Source: Cymodocea nodosa
Taxonomy: Eukaryota; Streptophyta; Magnoliopsida; Alismatales; Cymodoceaceae
NCBI GenBank assembly: GCA_036874045.1
Contig: CM072336.1
Location: forward strand, 8,336,501-8,400,500
Direction of reading: 5' to 3'
Length of the DNA: 64,000 bases
The position numbers were made by a program, and so were the translations under genes. Position 1 is the first letter of the stretch; every line of letters begins with the position of its first letter. The notes under the pieces were generated by a model, which searched no databases, had not been told where the DNA came from, and saw only the letters and a program-made list of their open reading frames with translations. Positions 37,273 to 50,108 of the stretch are shown here, piece after piece.

Positions 37273-40200
37273 ATCTCCTACTTGAAGATTGACAATGATG
37301 TCATCCAAATCAGATCTATGCCTAAAGAGATAAACTACTATATTTCACAACAGAACAAGGAATTTTTGTTAGCACTTGATCACCTTATTCAATTTTTCTA
37401 AACTCCCACTAGGGTCATGTATAACCCTAGTTTCTACCTTGTCACACCCTTAGTCAGCATATCAATAGCATTCTCTAACCTTGACACTTTCTACAGTATA
37501 AAAACTTGCTCCTCTATCAACCCTCAAATGAAATGATATCTTCTCCTGATATGTTTGGTCCTGTAGTGATGAACTTGATTCATTAAGAGGTAAATGACAC
37601 TTTGATTGTCATAGAACTCACTTGAATTAATCCTTCCTTAAGTCTGCAAGTAAAATTTTCAACTAGATTATCTCTTTTGTTGCCTCTATAATGGCTATGT
37701 ATTCTACCTCTATCGTGGAAAGAACCACATTTCTCTACAATCTAGACATCTAATTGACTACAATTCCACCAAGAGTAAACACATCTTGTGGTACTTTTAC
37801 TCTTGTCTTCATCTCCTCTCAGATCAACATCACGAAAGCCTTATAACAACACCTCTCTTCTCCTAAAGCATAAACCAACAAAAGTTGTGTTTCTAATGTT
37901 CTTTCCTTGGATTTGACATGAACCTAATTAATGCTCCAATTGCAAAAACAATATCTAGTATTATACACATCATTGTATACATTAAACTACCAACTGCATA
38001 TGCATATGGAACTTGGGTCATCTCCTTCTTTTCACTTTCATTTGAAGGAGACTAGGATTTAGTCAATTTAACCTAACTTCCAATATGGTTATCTTTAGGT
38101 GTGTTTCCAAACATATTAAATCTGTTTAATACCTTTTTTAGATATTTTTCTTGAGATAAAGACAAAATCCTCTCAATTTTGTCTCTGATAATCTTCATCC
38201 CTAAAATCTTCTTTGCATCACTTAAATCCTTTATGCTAAACTCTTTTGACAATAGCTTTTTCAATTTATTGATTTTTATCTACATCTGCAACAAGCATGT
38301 CATCTACATATATTAACAGTATTATGTAACTTTCACTCAAGTTCTTATAATAACTACAGAAAACTATCTCACATCTTGAGAAACCAACAACACAAATTAA
38401 CTTGTCAAATCTTTTATACCACTATCTATGTGTCTATTTCAAACCATACAAGCTCTTCTACAACTTATAGACCAAATTCTCTTTACCCTTAATTTCAAAA
38501 CCTTAGGATTATTCCATATAGATGTCTTCTTCCAACTCTCCATGTAGAAAAATTGTCTTGACATCTAATTGTTCCAAAAGCAAGTCTTCATCTACCACTA
38601 ATCTAAGAACAATCCTAATGGTTGTCATTTTGAATATAGGTGAGACAATCTTAAAGTCGTTAATTCTTTTCTTCTACTAAAAGCCTTTCACAATCAATCT
38701 AGCCTTGTATTTTCTAAATCTATCAACTTCTTCTTTGATTCTGAACACCCATTAGTTTTAAAGTGTCATTTTCTCCCTAGGCAACTAACAAAGCTTTTAG
38801 GTCTAATTCTTTACTAAAGATCTCATTTCTTCTTTTATGTTAGACTCTCATTATCTAAAATGCTTGAACTAGACTACATTTTCGAAATCTTTAGGTTCTC
38901 TACTATCTGTTAACAACAAATAGTGGAATGATGGAGTAAATCTCTCTAAAGGTTGTGACACTTTAGTTGACACTTTCAACTATGGAACTTTGACTTCTTT
39001 TAATTATCCCTAAGTATCACCTATTGTTGTTTCAGATGTAGCATCTTCAAGGTCTTCATCTACATCTATTTGATTTACATTTTGAGGCACTTATTCATTC
39101 TCAATTAACTAACCTTCATTTTGATCTTTGTGTTTAAACAATGCAACTTCTTTGAAGGTAACATTCTTCTTCCTCAAAATTTTTCTATTTCGATCATCCC
39201 AATACCAATAACCAAACTGTGTACCTTCATAGTCAATGAGGTAGTACTTCCTTCCTTAGGATCCAACTTATCCCTACTTTTAGCATTAATGTGCACATAA
39301 GCTGCACAACCAAATACTCTCAAGTAAGATAGGTCTATAATTTTCCCAAACCACAATTGTTCAAAGATTTTAAATCCCAAGGGGATAGAGAACCTATTAA
39401 TTAGATGTGTAATAGTATTAATTGCTTCTACTTAGAAATCTTTTGATAGTCCAACATATATTCTCATGCTTCTTTCTCATTCAAAGTTCTATTCATCCTC
39501 TCAATTGTCTCATTCTATTGAGGGTTGTCAAGCACTATTCTAATCATCTTGATACCTTTTTCTACACAATAATTTTCAAAATCATGGTTATCATACTCAC
39601 CATCATTATTTGATTTTAGATTCTTCACCCTCAAATCAATTTCATTTTTCACCTCTATTGTCTACACTATTTAAACTTATCTAGCACATCAGATTTATTT
39701 TTAAGAAAATAAATCCATACTTTTCTAAAGGAGTCATAAATAAAGGTTACATAGAATCTCAAGCCTCCCCCACACACAACTCAATTTTTCTGACTTTGGC
39801 ATCTAAACTATTTTTGAAAAACTCACCTTTTTCTATTTTCCATAAAGATAGACCTTACAAAAATCTATGTTAATAAACATTAATCCTGGAAGCTTTCCTT
39901 TTAAAGTCATTATCTGCATTCCCTTTTGACTCATGTGTCCTAATCTCCTATGCCACAAAAAATAACCGTCAAAACTTTCAATTACTACAATGGTATCCCT
40001 CCTATCTAAGGTTACAAACAAAGTTTCTCTTTAAACTCTCCTTACTATCACCATTGTTCCTTTGGTAGCCTTCCACTTTTCATAACCAAAATCTATGTGA
40101 TAGCTTTCATCATCCAATTGACTTGTAGAAATTAAATTCTTGGTCAGTGGTACAAGTCTAACATCTCTCAATCTCCACACCCTATTACTCTTTATCTTGA

Positions 40201-41184
40201 TATTGACATCTCCTCTACCAACTACCTCCAGGTAATTGTCAACTACAAGGTTAATTCTTCTTTTCTTAGTGGCAATGAAGTTGTATAGCAATTCTCTACA
40301 TTTGGTAGAGTGAAACAAGGCATCAAAATCTATCACCTAGGAATCAATCGTGTTGTCAACACTACACACTAGGGTTTCAGTAATATCTTCACTAATTATG
40401 TTTATTGAACATCTTCCTATTTCTTTTTAGTTTACCTAGGAAGACAACATTGATTCCTGAAATGCCCCTTTTTGTGATAGTTCCAAAATTCCACGTCTTT
40501 CCTCTTTTTGCCCTTGGACTTAAACCTCCCCTTAGAGTTCCTCTATCCATTTTACTAATTTTTTCTCCTACCATCAACAACAAGGACTAACGTAGAAGTT
40601 TCTCTATTACTTCTTCGAACATCCTTACTAAGACTAAGATCTTGGATGTCACTTAACTTCAATTTTTTGTGACCTATTTAGCTACTTACTCTAGTCACAA
40701 CTACAGACTACTTGTAGGCAGACTCGATGGCAAAATTAGGACCTTAACTTCATCATCAAAAGTAATGTCAATTAAACTTAATTGAGTGTTTATTCTGTTG
40801 AATTCCTTAATGTGGTTTGTTATATTATAATCTTCTTTCATTTTAAGATTAAATAAACAATACATCAAATATACCTTGTTCGAAGTAGACGACTTCTCAT
40901 ACATATTTGACAACACTTTCATTAGACCAATCATAGTCTTCTCCTTAACAATGTTAAATGTCACATTTCTAGTCAACGTCTATCCAGCAACTCCCAATCT
41001 TCTTAGCTCATCTTATTTGGCTTAGTTCCTTTAAAGGGTTTATGCAACTTCTTTTAGTACAAATAATCTTTTATTTGCATCTTCTAGAAACTAAAGTCCT
41101 TACCATCAAACTTGTCAATCTTCAACTTTCAAACCATCTTCTCCAACTATTAGTGCAACGTAACCTTCAACTTTGATACCAAAT

Positions 41185-41969
41185 TGAAAGGAATAAGGGA
41201 ATGTAGAATAAGATCCTAAGATCTAGTACTCCAATTAGGAAGATTCAATGTAACAAAAGAAAGAACACAAGATTTACATAGTTTGGCAACTTGCCTACAT
41301 CCACAAGGTGTTAAGGGTGTTTATTGTAGCTAGGGTTCAACTGAGTTACAATTACAATAGCATAAGACCCTTATACATACTAAGTCATCAAGGTTTACAT
41401 GGTATGTTACACAATGTTAACCATTCATAAATATTGATCGTGGCAAATCATGTCAAGTGTATCTAATCACACGTGACAAGTGTATTTGGTTTTATGAAGT
41501 TTACAATTATAACAATGTTGCATCATTACATTGGCCATGTAGTAAACATAACGAACTTATTCTGTGATATTTAGCTAAACACCATGAGCTCTCTTCGTCA
41601 ACTAGTTTAAATATCACAGACTATCCATGTACTTTAACCAAACATAACAAACCTCTTTGTCACCTTTGTCTACCAAGTATTGTGGCCCTTCATTGAGTTT
41701 AACTAAACTTAACAAACAAACTTTGTTGTCTTTACCAACACCATGAGCCTTCCAATATCATCAAACCTTCTATTTGATATCGATCATCTAAACACTTTGA
41801 ACTATCCATTGAGTTTAGTTAAACTCAACAAACCCTCTCCTACATGACTTCTCTAAACTCAACAGACTTATCCGTTAAGTTTAGCCAAACTCAATGGATC
41901 TTAGACTATATTGTCCATTCAAAATCTCTTCGATTGACAAACTAATTAAAACAATCTTCACACCTAACA
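41185..41969 (-). repeat. 5' LTR of copia element F
   Basis: About 785 bp. On the plus strand it runs from tgaaaggaataaggg to cacacctaaca, next to the primer-binding-like site at about 41170-41184. It has an extra stretch near 41700-41750 relative to the 3' LTR. Confidence 0.85.
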
Positions 41970-43469
41970 ATCAAAGATAATGTGTTAATGATTGCATGAT
42001 CTTGACAAGTCTGGTAAAACTTGTTTTTGTAATAAGGTTGGAAAAGTTTATTATGTTCATTACTTTTCCATGTGTACTTAGGCATCACTATTCTTATTCT
42101 TCGTCATTAAAACATCTTTTTAGTTTTAAGTCTTGTTATAGGTGGGGTGGCATGTGAGGGAGTGGTTGTTGTAGAGTCCAAGATTTAGGATTTATTATTA
42201 CTTAACTTGCCAATTATAGTGATCATGTGGAGAGGAAGGAGATTTTAATGAGTTTAATCCAACTTACAATCATACAGACAAGTTCAAGCATGCCATAACA
42301 TATAAAAAAATTTCTCAAAAAGAAAGATAATTAAAAAATGCCATGGAGATGGGCAATGGTGAAATTTCGACATCCTTGGAAAAATTTACAAATAAGAATT
42401 GCATAAAACTAATGGAACAATTACACACAAAATCGACAACACGAACTAATGGCATCTACATATAATTTTCTTAGTAATAAATACAAAAAAGCAGGAGTCA
42501 AATAAAAATACACCTGAAACTAAAGGTAGATATAATTTGATTCAATTTAGTGCTAAATTAAACCATAAATCAACCTATATTTAATAGTTCCTTACAAATT
42601 AGAATAAAACTCAACCACTCACAAGTTCAAAATCAAGTCAAGTCTACCCATTCAAAATTTGGTCGGTCTCAATTCAGCCTTGAATTTTCAACCTAAATAT
42701 AATATATTTATTTGATTTTAAGATAAATTAAAATTTTATTTATATCAAAAAATAAAAACATATGCTACTTTGTGGTATGATACCAAAAATATCATGAATT
42801 TAAGTGACAAACATGAAAATAAAGATAAAAAACGTTAAACAATGTTATAAATTAAAGTATTCAATGGTATGCTTTATCTTAAATTAAAAAATTTCAACAA
42901 TTAAAACAATGAGGATAGAACTCATGTTTCACTTCAATACAAGGTCTTCTTTAAAAAATAATACACATAAAAACAAAACAAGTATGGTTAAAAGACAAGG
43001 TACAATATATATATATATATTCTAATTCCGAATAAATTAACTATGGTAAACAATGATTCTACAAATTTAGAATAGATTGAAACCATTGTAACATTTTTTA
43101 ACTTAACCAAACGTATCCATGTGCATTCCTGCCTGAAAACGTATCCCCCCCCTCTTTTTGGAGAAAAGCATTCCTACGTTAGCACAAGAATTAGTCAGCA
43201 TCCAGGAAAAATTAATCACAGAAACACTACAGCAGCTTCTTACTCATCTAGCGTTGGGAAGAAACACCGTTCTTCAGTTTGAATTGACCAACTTGTCCCA
43301 AGCCAGAAATTTACAGAAACCTGAAGGTGATATTCTTGTTACCTGCTGAGAATTCACAGAAATATGGAAGTGACCTTGCTTTGAGCCAGGAATTTGCGGG
43401 AACCTCTGTCACTAATAGAAACACGCTTCCTCCATTTAGACGTGTGATTTTTACATTTCAAATATTTAC
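41970..43469. other. Intergenic spacer downstream of GCP3, no gene
   Basis: AT-rich sequence with a short (TA)n run near 43007-43020. The stretch 43158-43349 is open for 63 codons on the plus strand but has no recognised domain. It lies where the GCP3 3' UTR would be on the other strand. Nothing else was supported. Confidence 0.5.
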
Positions 43470-46121
43470 TCATCTTCCAGGGTGAAATCTGCTATAATAT
43501 TCGGTGAAATCAAGCCGGAATAGGAGGAACTTTAGATCAACATGTTGTTGTCTTGGCAACTGGGAAATGAAAACCTTCAAAACAGAAGAGTACTCTTCTG
43601 AGATTGAATCTAAATCTTCTCCCATTTTCTTAAAGAACTCTCCAGCAATCTGCATTGGAGCTTTTCTACTGAATTGTGCCCGTGACCCCAGCTTTGACTT
43701 CTGGACCTTAGAGCTACTCCTCACCCTGGAAAAACAGACAATATATATATCATTTATTATAATACAAGTAAAGAGTACAATCTTTGAGTAAAATAATGCA
43801 TCAGAATGAATAACCCACCTGGGTTGTAATTCATATATGTTCTCAAACCATCGATCAGCGTTACTCTGAAACCGCAGAACGAGCTCAAACAAAAGGAGCA
43901 GAGTTTTGAATATGCCTTGCGATCTCTCCCCAAGAAGAGACTTCTCTAATATTGAACCGAGGTACTTCTCATGAGCTGCAAGTAAGCCATCCAAATCTTT
44001 TGCCGAATCCATCTCTTCCGAGAAACACGCCCAAGAAACTTCAAGAACTTCAAACATTACATAATCTTGAAAGTTTCTAATGAAATGATTCATCTCATTC
44101 CATAGAACCTGGCACTTTCGCAGCACAGAAACAAACTGGAATTTCACGGCCGTATCATTTTTCCCAGATAGACTAGAAACTATACGATTTGGCTTCTTGG
44201 TTTTCCACACCCTAATCAGAGCATGCTCGACCCGCTTAAGTTTCCAGAGGAAATTAAATATTCTGAAGTAACGCTTCATAACAGATGCTGTGAAAACAGT
44301 ATCCAATGGAATTCGAGCATCATACTCCAAAGAAAACACATCCCATCCTCGGTCACCATCTTCATGTTCCATCATCTTCACACGTAATCTATCTAATATA
44401 ACTCGATCATCATACTGAGCATTGGATGCTCGGACTGCAGTTTCTAGTAGTCCAGCAAGTTGGAAGGTGCTGATCGTATTAGCAGGTTCGGAGAGCTCTG
44501 GCCCTACTACATCCATCAGGTACTGAACGAAATCTCCTTGTCCAAGCAATAAATAACGTTTGATTGCGAGGCAGTGATCCTTGAAACGATATCTCTGATG
44601 CATCACTTCCATCAGATGCTTATCAATTCTCTTTGCAGCTTCAATCACCAAGGCTTCAAGAGCATCAGTCTCACCATAGCCCAGCCCCCCTCTCCTTGTC
44701 GTTGTACCCACATGAGCAGCAGCTTTTGTGGCAGCTTCGGCCCAACCACTGTCTTCACAACAGACTCTAAGGAAATTAATAGACTTACCAGTCCTTAGGA
44801 TTCTCTGAGCAAGAGTCTCAGAGATAAAAGATGGAAGCATGGAGGATTGAATCCGATAACCCTCACCCCAAAGGGATTCAGCCTTAACGGGCTGCCCCAC
44901 TATGAAGAATTCTCCAAACACGTCCTCAAGCTCCCCTTCCAAAACCCAAGTCCTCACCATCTCAAACAGGGGTGAGCAAACCCGCCTAAGTAGCCGACTC
45001 ATAAACTCATGAACCAAAGGCTCACCATGTTGAGCAAATCCATGGATTGCCCCGGCCATTGCACCACCTCTCAACGACCTGCAACCATCCACAAGAACAG
45101 CCATCAAGCGCATCTTAACAGTTGGCTCGGCAAACCAGACTGCAAGTCTCCTCAAGGACAAGTAATTCCCTGGAGTCCCACCCGTAGTTGTAGACGAAGC
45201 CAATGGGATCGGAATCGACGCTTGTGATTCCAACACCGCCAATAACTTGTAGTAATCGGAAAGCTCGTCTTGCAAAGCAGCACAGAAGGCCTGCCCAACG
45301 GTTCCCACTTCATCGGTCGGGAACTTCTGGGTACAGTGTGATATATATCCTTTGACCACCCTAAACAGCCATCCAAGCTCACACAATCTCCGAACCATCG
45401 TCCTTGTCGACCTAGGCACCTTAAACGAACCCGAATTTGGTGGCAGGTCATACCCATCAATCTTCGCCACGTACTTAACGTATCTCCCATCAATTCCCTG
45501 TGCGACGTAAAGAACGTTCCGAACCAATGCAGCCTCCGATACAGTCGACTCTTTCCGATCGAGTTCCACATACTCACGGAGCGCAATCTCGCGGATATTC
45601 TCGGGATCTTTGGAGACCATCAGCACCCCCCCGGCGCCTAAGATTTTCTTGGAAGCACCACCGACACTTCTACCTGAAGGGAGAGCCGGTAGTCCCCCGG
45701 ACACCGCGGCTGGGAACGAAATCAGAGATGTCTGTGACGACGACAAGGACGGGTTGGGTGTTCTCCTGGCGCGATCCTCGGATAGGGACTTGAGGAGGTA
45801 GAGGAGGGCCCAGCGGTTGGAGGAGGAGGAGGAGGAGGAGGAGGAACGGGACGCGAGCTTGTTGTATAGGTCGGCGAATGCGAGCGCTTGTGACGAGCGG
45901 CCCTGGTGTACAAGACGGCGCTTGATAGACTCGACCATGGCGGACTCATCGGGACAGAGAGAAGGGGACATGCGGCTGGAGAGGACGCGATGAGCGTAGC
46001 GGAGGGCCCTGGAGAAGTCAGGGGGCGGACCCGGAGGGGCAGCGGCGGTGGGATCAGGCGGGGCGAGGAGGAGGCGCTGGAGGAGCTCCCTCACCAGATC
46101 AAGGGTTTTGGGGTCGTCCAT
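43470..46121 (-). CDS. GCP3: Gamma-tubulin complex component 3 (SPC98 homologue), complete
   Basis: Core subunit of the gamma-tubulin small complex, which nucleates microtubules at the nuclear envelope and cortex of plant cells. Exon 1 is 43819-46121 and exon 2 is 43470-43725, separated by a 93-bp GT-AG intron (gtgggt to ttccag, in phase). The product is 852 aa, against about 838 remembered for Arabidopsis. Without splicing the frame stays open, giving an 883-residue read-through with a hydrophobic insert, so the intron is easily missed. Landmarks are ILGAGGVLMVSKDPENIREI, DEVGTVGQAFCAALQDELSD, NYLSLRRLAVWFAEPTVKMR, RILRTGKSINFLRVCCEDSG and HCLAIKRYLLLGQGDFVQYL. The end, QQHVDLKFLLFRLDFTEYYS, is the typical GCP C terminus. 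A serine run of nine or more (GGA repeats near 45822-45845) lies in the variable N-terminal part. The start ATG has a purine-rich context and heads the conserved N terminus (LVRELLQRLL). Exon 1 is GC-rich at its 5' end. Confidence 0.96.
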   Translation of the reverse strand: MDDPKTLDLVRELLQRLLLAPPDPTAAAPPGPPPDFSRALRYAHRVLSSRMSPSLCPDESAMVESIKRRLVHQGRSSQALAFADLYNKLASRSSSSSSSSSNRWALLYLLKSLSEDRARRTPNPSLSSSQTSLISFPAAVSGGLPALPSGRSVGGASKKILGAGGVLMVSKDPENIREIALREYVELDRKESTVSEAALVRNVLYVAQGIDGRYVKYVAKIDGYDLPPNSGSFKVPRSTRTMVRRLCELGWLFRVVKGYISHCTQKFPTDEVGTVGQAFCAALQDELSDYYKLLAVLESQASIPIPLASSTTTGGTPGNYLSLRRLAVWFAEPTVKMRLMAVLVDGCRSLRGGAMAGAIHGFAQHGEPLVHEFMSRLLRRVCSPLFEMVRTWVLEGELEDVFGEFFIVGQPVKAESLWGEGYRIQSSMLPSFISETLAQRILRTGKSINFLRVCCEDSGWAEAATKAAAHVGTTTRRGGLGYGETDALEALVIEAAKRIDKHLMEVMHQRYRFKDHCLAIKRYLLLGQGDFVQYLMDVVGPELSEPANTISTFQLAGLLETAVRASNAQYDDRVILDRLRVKMMEHEDGDRGWDVFSLEYDARIPLDTVFTASVMKRYFRIFNFLWKLKRVEHALIRVWKTKKPNRIVSSLSGKNDTAVKFQFVSVLRKCQVLWNEMNHFIRNFQDYVMFEVLEVSWACFSEEMDSAKDLDGLLAAHEKYLGSILEKSLLGERSQGIFKTLLLLFELVLRFQSNADRWFENIYELQPRWVIHSDALFYSKIVLFTCIIINDIYIVCFSRVRSSSKVQKSKLGSRAQFSRKAPMQIAGEFFKKMGEDLDSISEEYSSVLKVFISQLPRQQHVDLKFLLFRLDFTEYYSRFHPGR

Positions 46122-46206
46122 CTCGGAAGAAGAGCAGAATGCAGTGTGCTACTCCGGCGTGACGAGAGTCCTCGACCGTGGGCGAAGCGAACCAACCCTA
46201 ATGCGC

Positions 46207-46261
46207 GGAAATGAACGTCTGCTTTCTGCTGTTAAGCGGGGAAATGAACGTCTGCTTTCTG
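46207..46261. repeat. 22-bp direct repeat in the GCP3 leader/promoter
   Basis: The string ggaaatgaacgtctgctttc plus tg occurs at 46207-46228 and again at 46240-46261, a 33-bp step. It lies about 90-140 bp upstream of the GCP3 start codon. It could be a duplicated promoter or leader element, but no factor site was recognised. Confidence 0.75.
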
Positions 46262-47387
46262 TTTTGTTTTTTATTTTTGCTGCATCCAATGACCAATCTT
46301 TAAATTCTTTTACTTTTCAAACAAGCTTCTCTTTACTACATCAACTCAATTTACCACGTGCCTTCTTCACACACGGAAACAAGAAAAACTCCAGCTGTTT
46401 AGATTTTAAACACAAATATTTTTCAAACCCAGAATGAATTGAATTTAATACACAATCGACCATCCCAGGGTGTAGTTTTTGTTCCATTTTGCGAGCATCA
46501 TCTGCAGTAAAAATAAACTCCATTACCCCAAACATGTATTATGATACATCATCTAAAAAATAAAAATTAGTGAAAAACGTTGAATAAGAAAGTGGTGAAA
46601 AAAATTTCGTTATTTTCTAAATATTTATGTATTAAATGAGTTTTCAAATGATTTTATCATTTTTTTTTCTGAATATATTAAAAAAAAAAAATTCTTTCAT
46701 TTTTTAACCTTTTGATCTTTAAAACTAATAGAAAATGAAAAAATATAAAAGGTAAATTATCATAGAATATATCATAAAAATTATTTATATTCTTAGTAAA
46801 TGAGAATTGATATCATGAAAAAAATGTGAAATAATAAAGATATATGAAATATATTTTATATTATAGTTATTATCTATGTCAAATTTTATAATTCTTTATC
46901 TACTAGATAAATAAAAAAATATTAATTTATCAATTTTAACATTTTTTATTTTATAAATAAACATATATATTTTACATTCTATGATTTTTTATCATTTTCT
47001 AGTCTATGTATAAACACATGTATTTTAAATTTTGTTATTTTCTATTTTATATATAAATACGTTACTTTTTTATTAACTTTTTATTACTTTCTATTATTTT
47101 TTGTGATATTCTATCTTTTTCTTTTTTTTACCACAACTTCTTTATCATTGAAAATTAATTAATCAACAGGAAAAAAAAATGTCGCTCGCTCACACATTTA
47201 CAATAAATTTAGCACGATTTAAATCTATCCATTTAAAAATTCTACCGTATTCACGAGACTTACAAAATAGGATTTAATCTTAGGCCTTTGATATTAACTT
47301 ATTCGTTACATTCCAAATATCGAAAAATGGCAATCATCATGATGTTAAAAAAAAATTTCTTAATATTACAAAGTTGTAATTAAAGGT
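46262..47387. other. AT-rich spacer upstream of GCP3, no gene
   Basis: Probable GCP3 promoter side followed by about 900 bp of very AT-rich sequence with repeated tattttctattttat-like words. No coding region or terminal repeats could be supported. Confidence 0.45.
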
Positions 47388-48330
47388 ATCAATGGACCGA
47401 CTCGACCCACAGACCTTCAGTCCGTAGAGGCTACGGGTCAGGTTGAAATTTTTTTAAAATCGAGGTTCAACTCGACCCATAGGCCCAGCTTGTACGAGCC
47501 AAGCCCAGGTCGATCATGGGCCACCCACAGGTCTGAGCCCCAATTCAAACGTTTATGCTATATTGTTCGATTATCAAATGTTATAAAAATAACATTCGAA
47601 AAAAAAATATATTTATTTTTTACTTTTTTTATATAATTTACAAGATAAATTATTTAAATATTCAACTATAGAATAATTTTGAAACATTCAACCATAAAAA
47701 AGAGAAACATTCAAATATTGAAACACAAACTCATAAAGTTAAAATAAATTATTTTGTTTAATAAAATGAAATTAAAAATACATAGTCATTTGTATTTTTT
47801 TAAATACAAATTTTTTTTTCACATTTAATTTACATTCAAATTAATAAATTACCAAATTTTCTAGTAAAATCATCTTATTGTTGTTGTTAAAAATAAGATC
47901 ACGTATACTTTCAATTTTTAACATACATTAAACATTCAAAAAAGTTGTTTTGTAATCTAACTCTTTTGTCATTTAACAAATTTATTATAAACAACAATAA
48001 TATATTATTTAGCTATATTCCTAGAAATATATTTAAATTATAGATAAAATATATTTTTGAAAATATTCACTAGTACTAAAATTAATAAGTAAATTCTAAG
48101 TAATAACAAATTTAACATGTAATTCTATAACTCTTTTAGCATCATAACGTCATATTAAAATATTATCCTTAAGATTAAAACTAATTTGACTTTGAATTAT
48201 TTCATTTCTTTTATTATTTTTAGCACAAATAGTTAAATATCTATTTAAATAACTTATACCATCGAATGACTTGCAGGAGAAATTTATATTATGCATGTTG
48301 CATAATGTGATGTCCTTCATGATGTCATCT
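47388..48330 (-). mobile_element. hAT DNA transposon relic with BED-finger remnant
   Basis: One tip near 47388 reads aaaggtatcaatggaccgac, resembling the tip of the short hAT-type element at 52386 (tagaggtgtcaatgggt). On the minus strand at about 48225-48330 there is a remnant of a hAT BED-type zinc finger and the start of the transposase. Recognisable pieces are NFSCKSFDG, SYLNRYLTICAKNN and a downstream YDAKRVIELH. Stop codons interrupt it, and the catalytic and dimerisation domains are absent. The right tip was not found. Confidence 0.5.
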
Positions 48331-50108
48331 TTCCAAAGTTTTTTATTATTATAAAGTTATTCTATAGAGTAGATCTTCTCTTATGTTGTCGGATAATATT
48401 TGAAGTTACTTTAATTTTCATAGTGTAAGACTGTAACTTCGATGAAAGAAATTCGTTATTACTGACGTTACTAAATTGATCAAAGTTGTGCAATATTTTA
48501 TTCAATTTGAAAAAACTTATCACTTGCCGTTGTGAACTTGTATATTATCGAGAAAAAATTATGATTTGTAAATAAAAGAGAAGAAAAATATTAAATTATT
48601 TATAATGAAGATATTTCCTTCCCTTTCTATGTATTGATTTTTCCAAATCTCATGTTTAGTTATGATACAAAACAAGTTTATCAAAATAACTACGTACTAA
48701 AAATCAACAAAAATTATAACACAATCCAAAAAATCCCTAAATAAATCCCACGGAAAGGAGAAGGTGCAAGCGAGTGTTCGCACGCTGAAGGAGGTGCGCG
48801 ACGAGCCGCGTCCATGCGAGCGGCGAGCAAAAGCAGAATCTCTGTGGCGAGCGGAAGAAGGTGTGCGGCAAGTTGAAACCCTACTGGTGTCCCTGTCAAC
48901 ATTTGTGCAAGCATCGCTGCGATCATCTGTGCGACCGTCTCAACCCAGGTCAGCTAGAAAAATCTTCTACCCTTGTGCGAGCATCCCTGTGATACTTTTA
49001 TTGATGGGTTACAGTCCAGTAACTCTGTTTTGTGCAAAAATTGAGATTGATGGTGATAATTTCCTTTTCATGTAATGTGATGACCAAGATTGTATTTACT
49101 GAGGAAAAAAATGTTGTGAGAGTCGACATCAATATTTAACATAAATGTTGTGATGACCAAGATGAACGACTAACTTGGTAATCCCCTGCAAATATTCCTA
49201 AACTTCATTTTTTACCACCTGTTTTGTATGTCTGTGTTGGATGATCTTCATTTTTTTTAGTCCTACAATATTTAGATCGGTGTTGGAAGATATTTTGCTG
49301 AGGATTAATGCTAGATTGGTTTGCTGAGAGATTTTGTGATTTTCAAATCAAGTTCATATTGATTTAATTTTCAACATCGAGTGATAGCATCCTCTTGCAG
49401 AATAGTTTGAGCAAGCAATTTATTCAATGACTATTTTTCCCAAAAAGAAGACTTCCTGAGGTTTCCAACAAGTACTTGATTGCAATTTTTTGTTAAGTAT
49501 GTTAGAAGCTATAGATTTTTGAAGTTGAGTAAGATTTCTATGTTGATTCAATGTTTGTCTGCGTTATTGTTTTGCAAGAACTTCTGCAGCTATTAAGCAT
49601 TGAGAGTTTGGTTTGTGATAATTTTCCTAGTGTTAATTCTTGGATGTGTATATCTTGAGATAGGGTTTTGCAATTTACTATTTTCAATCAGAATTGAGCA
49701 TTTTTTTAAGGGAGTTGCCAAACTTGTGTGTGTTAGTTTTGCTATCCTTTAAACCCACATTTACATTATAAAGATGTCTTAATCTTTGATTTCAAAGTAA
49801 TGATATTTTCTTAAAGTATGACTTAGGTTGTTGCTCATAATTGCAAGATATTCTATATTTGTATCATGGATATAAGTTGATTGCAATTTCAGATCTAATT
49901 GTAAAACATAACAGAATTGCTGTCTTGAAATTGTCAAATTTGTTTTTCATATGTGTTGCTAAACAATATCACTTTTAAAGTTGTTAAACTTGCATTTGTG
50001 TACGAGTGTCAAAACTACCTTAAATAATTTATTTTTCATATGAGTTGCTAAACATAACTTGCATTTGTATATGTAGTATTTTGATACTTTTATAGGCATA
50101 TTAACATA
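48331..50108. other. Spacer with a GC-rich patch, no supported gene
   Basis: Mostly AT-rich. A GC-rich patch at about 48765-48960 has gcgagc-type words and a 103-codon open frame (48764-49075) without any recognised domain. It may be the 5' untranslated part of the PIF/Harbinger element downstream, or an unrelated relic. Terminal inverted repeats bounding the region were not identified. Confidence 0.4.

Larger units (their letters stand above)
36526..41969 (-). mobile_element. Copia LTR retrotransposon F (Tork/TNT1-like), old, broken
   Basis: A minus-strand element of 5.4 kb with long LTRs at 36526-37272 (3') and 41185-41969 (5'), similar along their length with small gaps. Flanking pentamers gtcaa and atcaa match at 4 of 5 bases. 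Reading the minus strand, a primer-binding-like tttggtatcaaag follows the 5' LTR and a polypurine tract (aagtaggaga) precedes the 3' LTR. The parts are gag (about 41130-40400), protease and pre-integrase region (40336-39833, with NLISTSQLDDE), integrase (about 39830-39100), reverse transcriptase (about 38760-38070) and RNase H (about 38000-37300). The TNT1-like spacing suggests the Tork lineage. There are many breaks, and it is older than element E judging by LTR divergence. Confidence 0.87.

Noticed and set aside
43158-43349. 63-codon plus-strand frame below GCP3
   Set aside because: Antisense to the likely GCP3 3' UTR, without domain or splice support.
45152-45949. Long frames in other phases and antisense within GCP3
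   Set aside because: GC-rich coding sequence gives long shadow frames. Only the GCP3 frame has family similarity.
48764-49075. 103-codon frame in a GC-rich patch
   Set aside because: No domain recognised and it is compositionally repetitive. Kept only as an unassigned patch before the PIF element.
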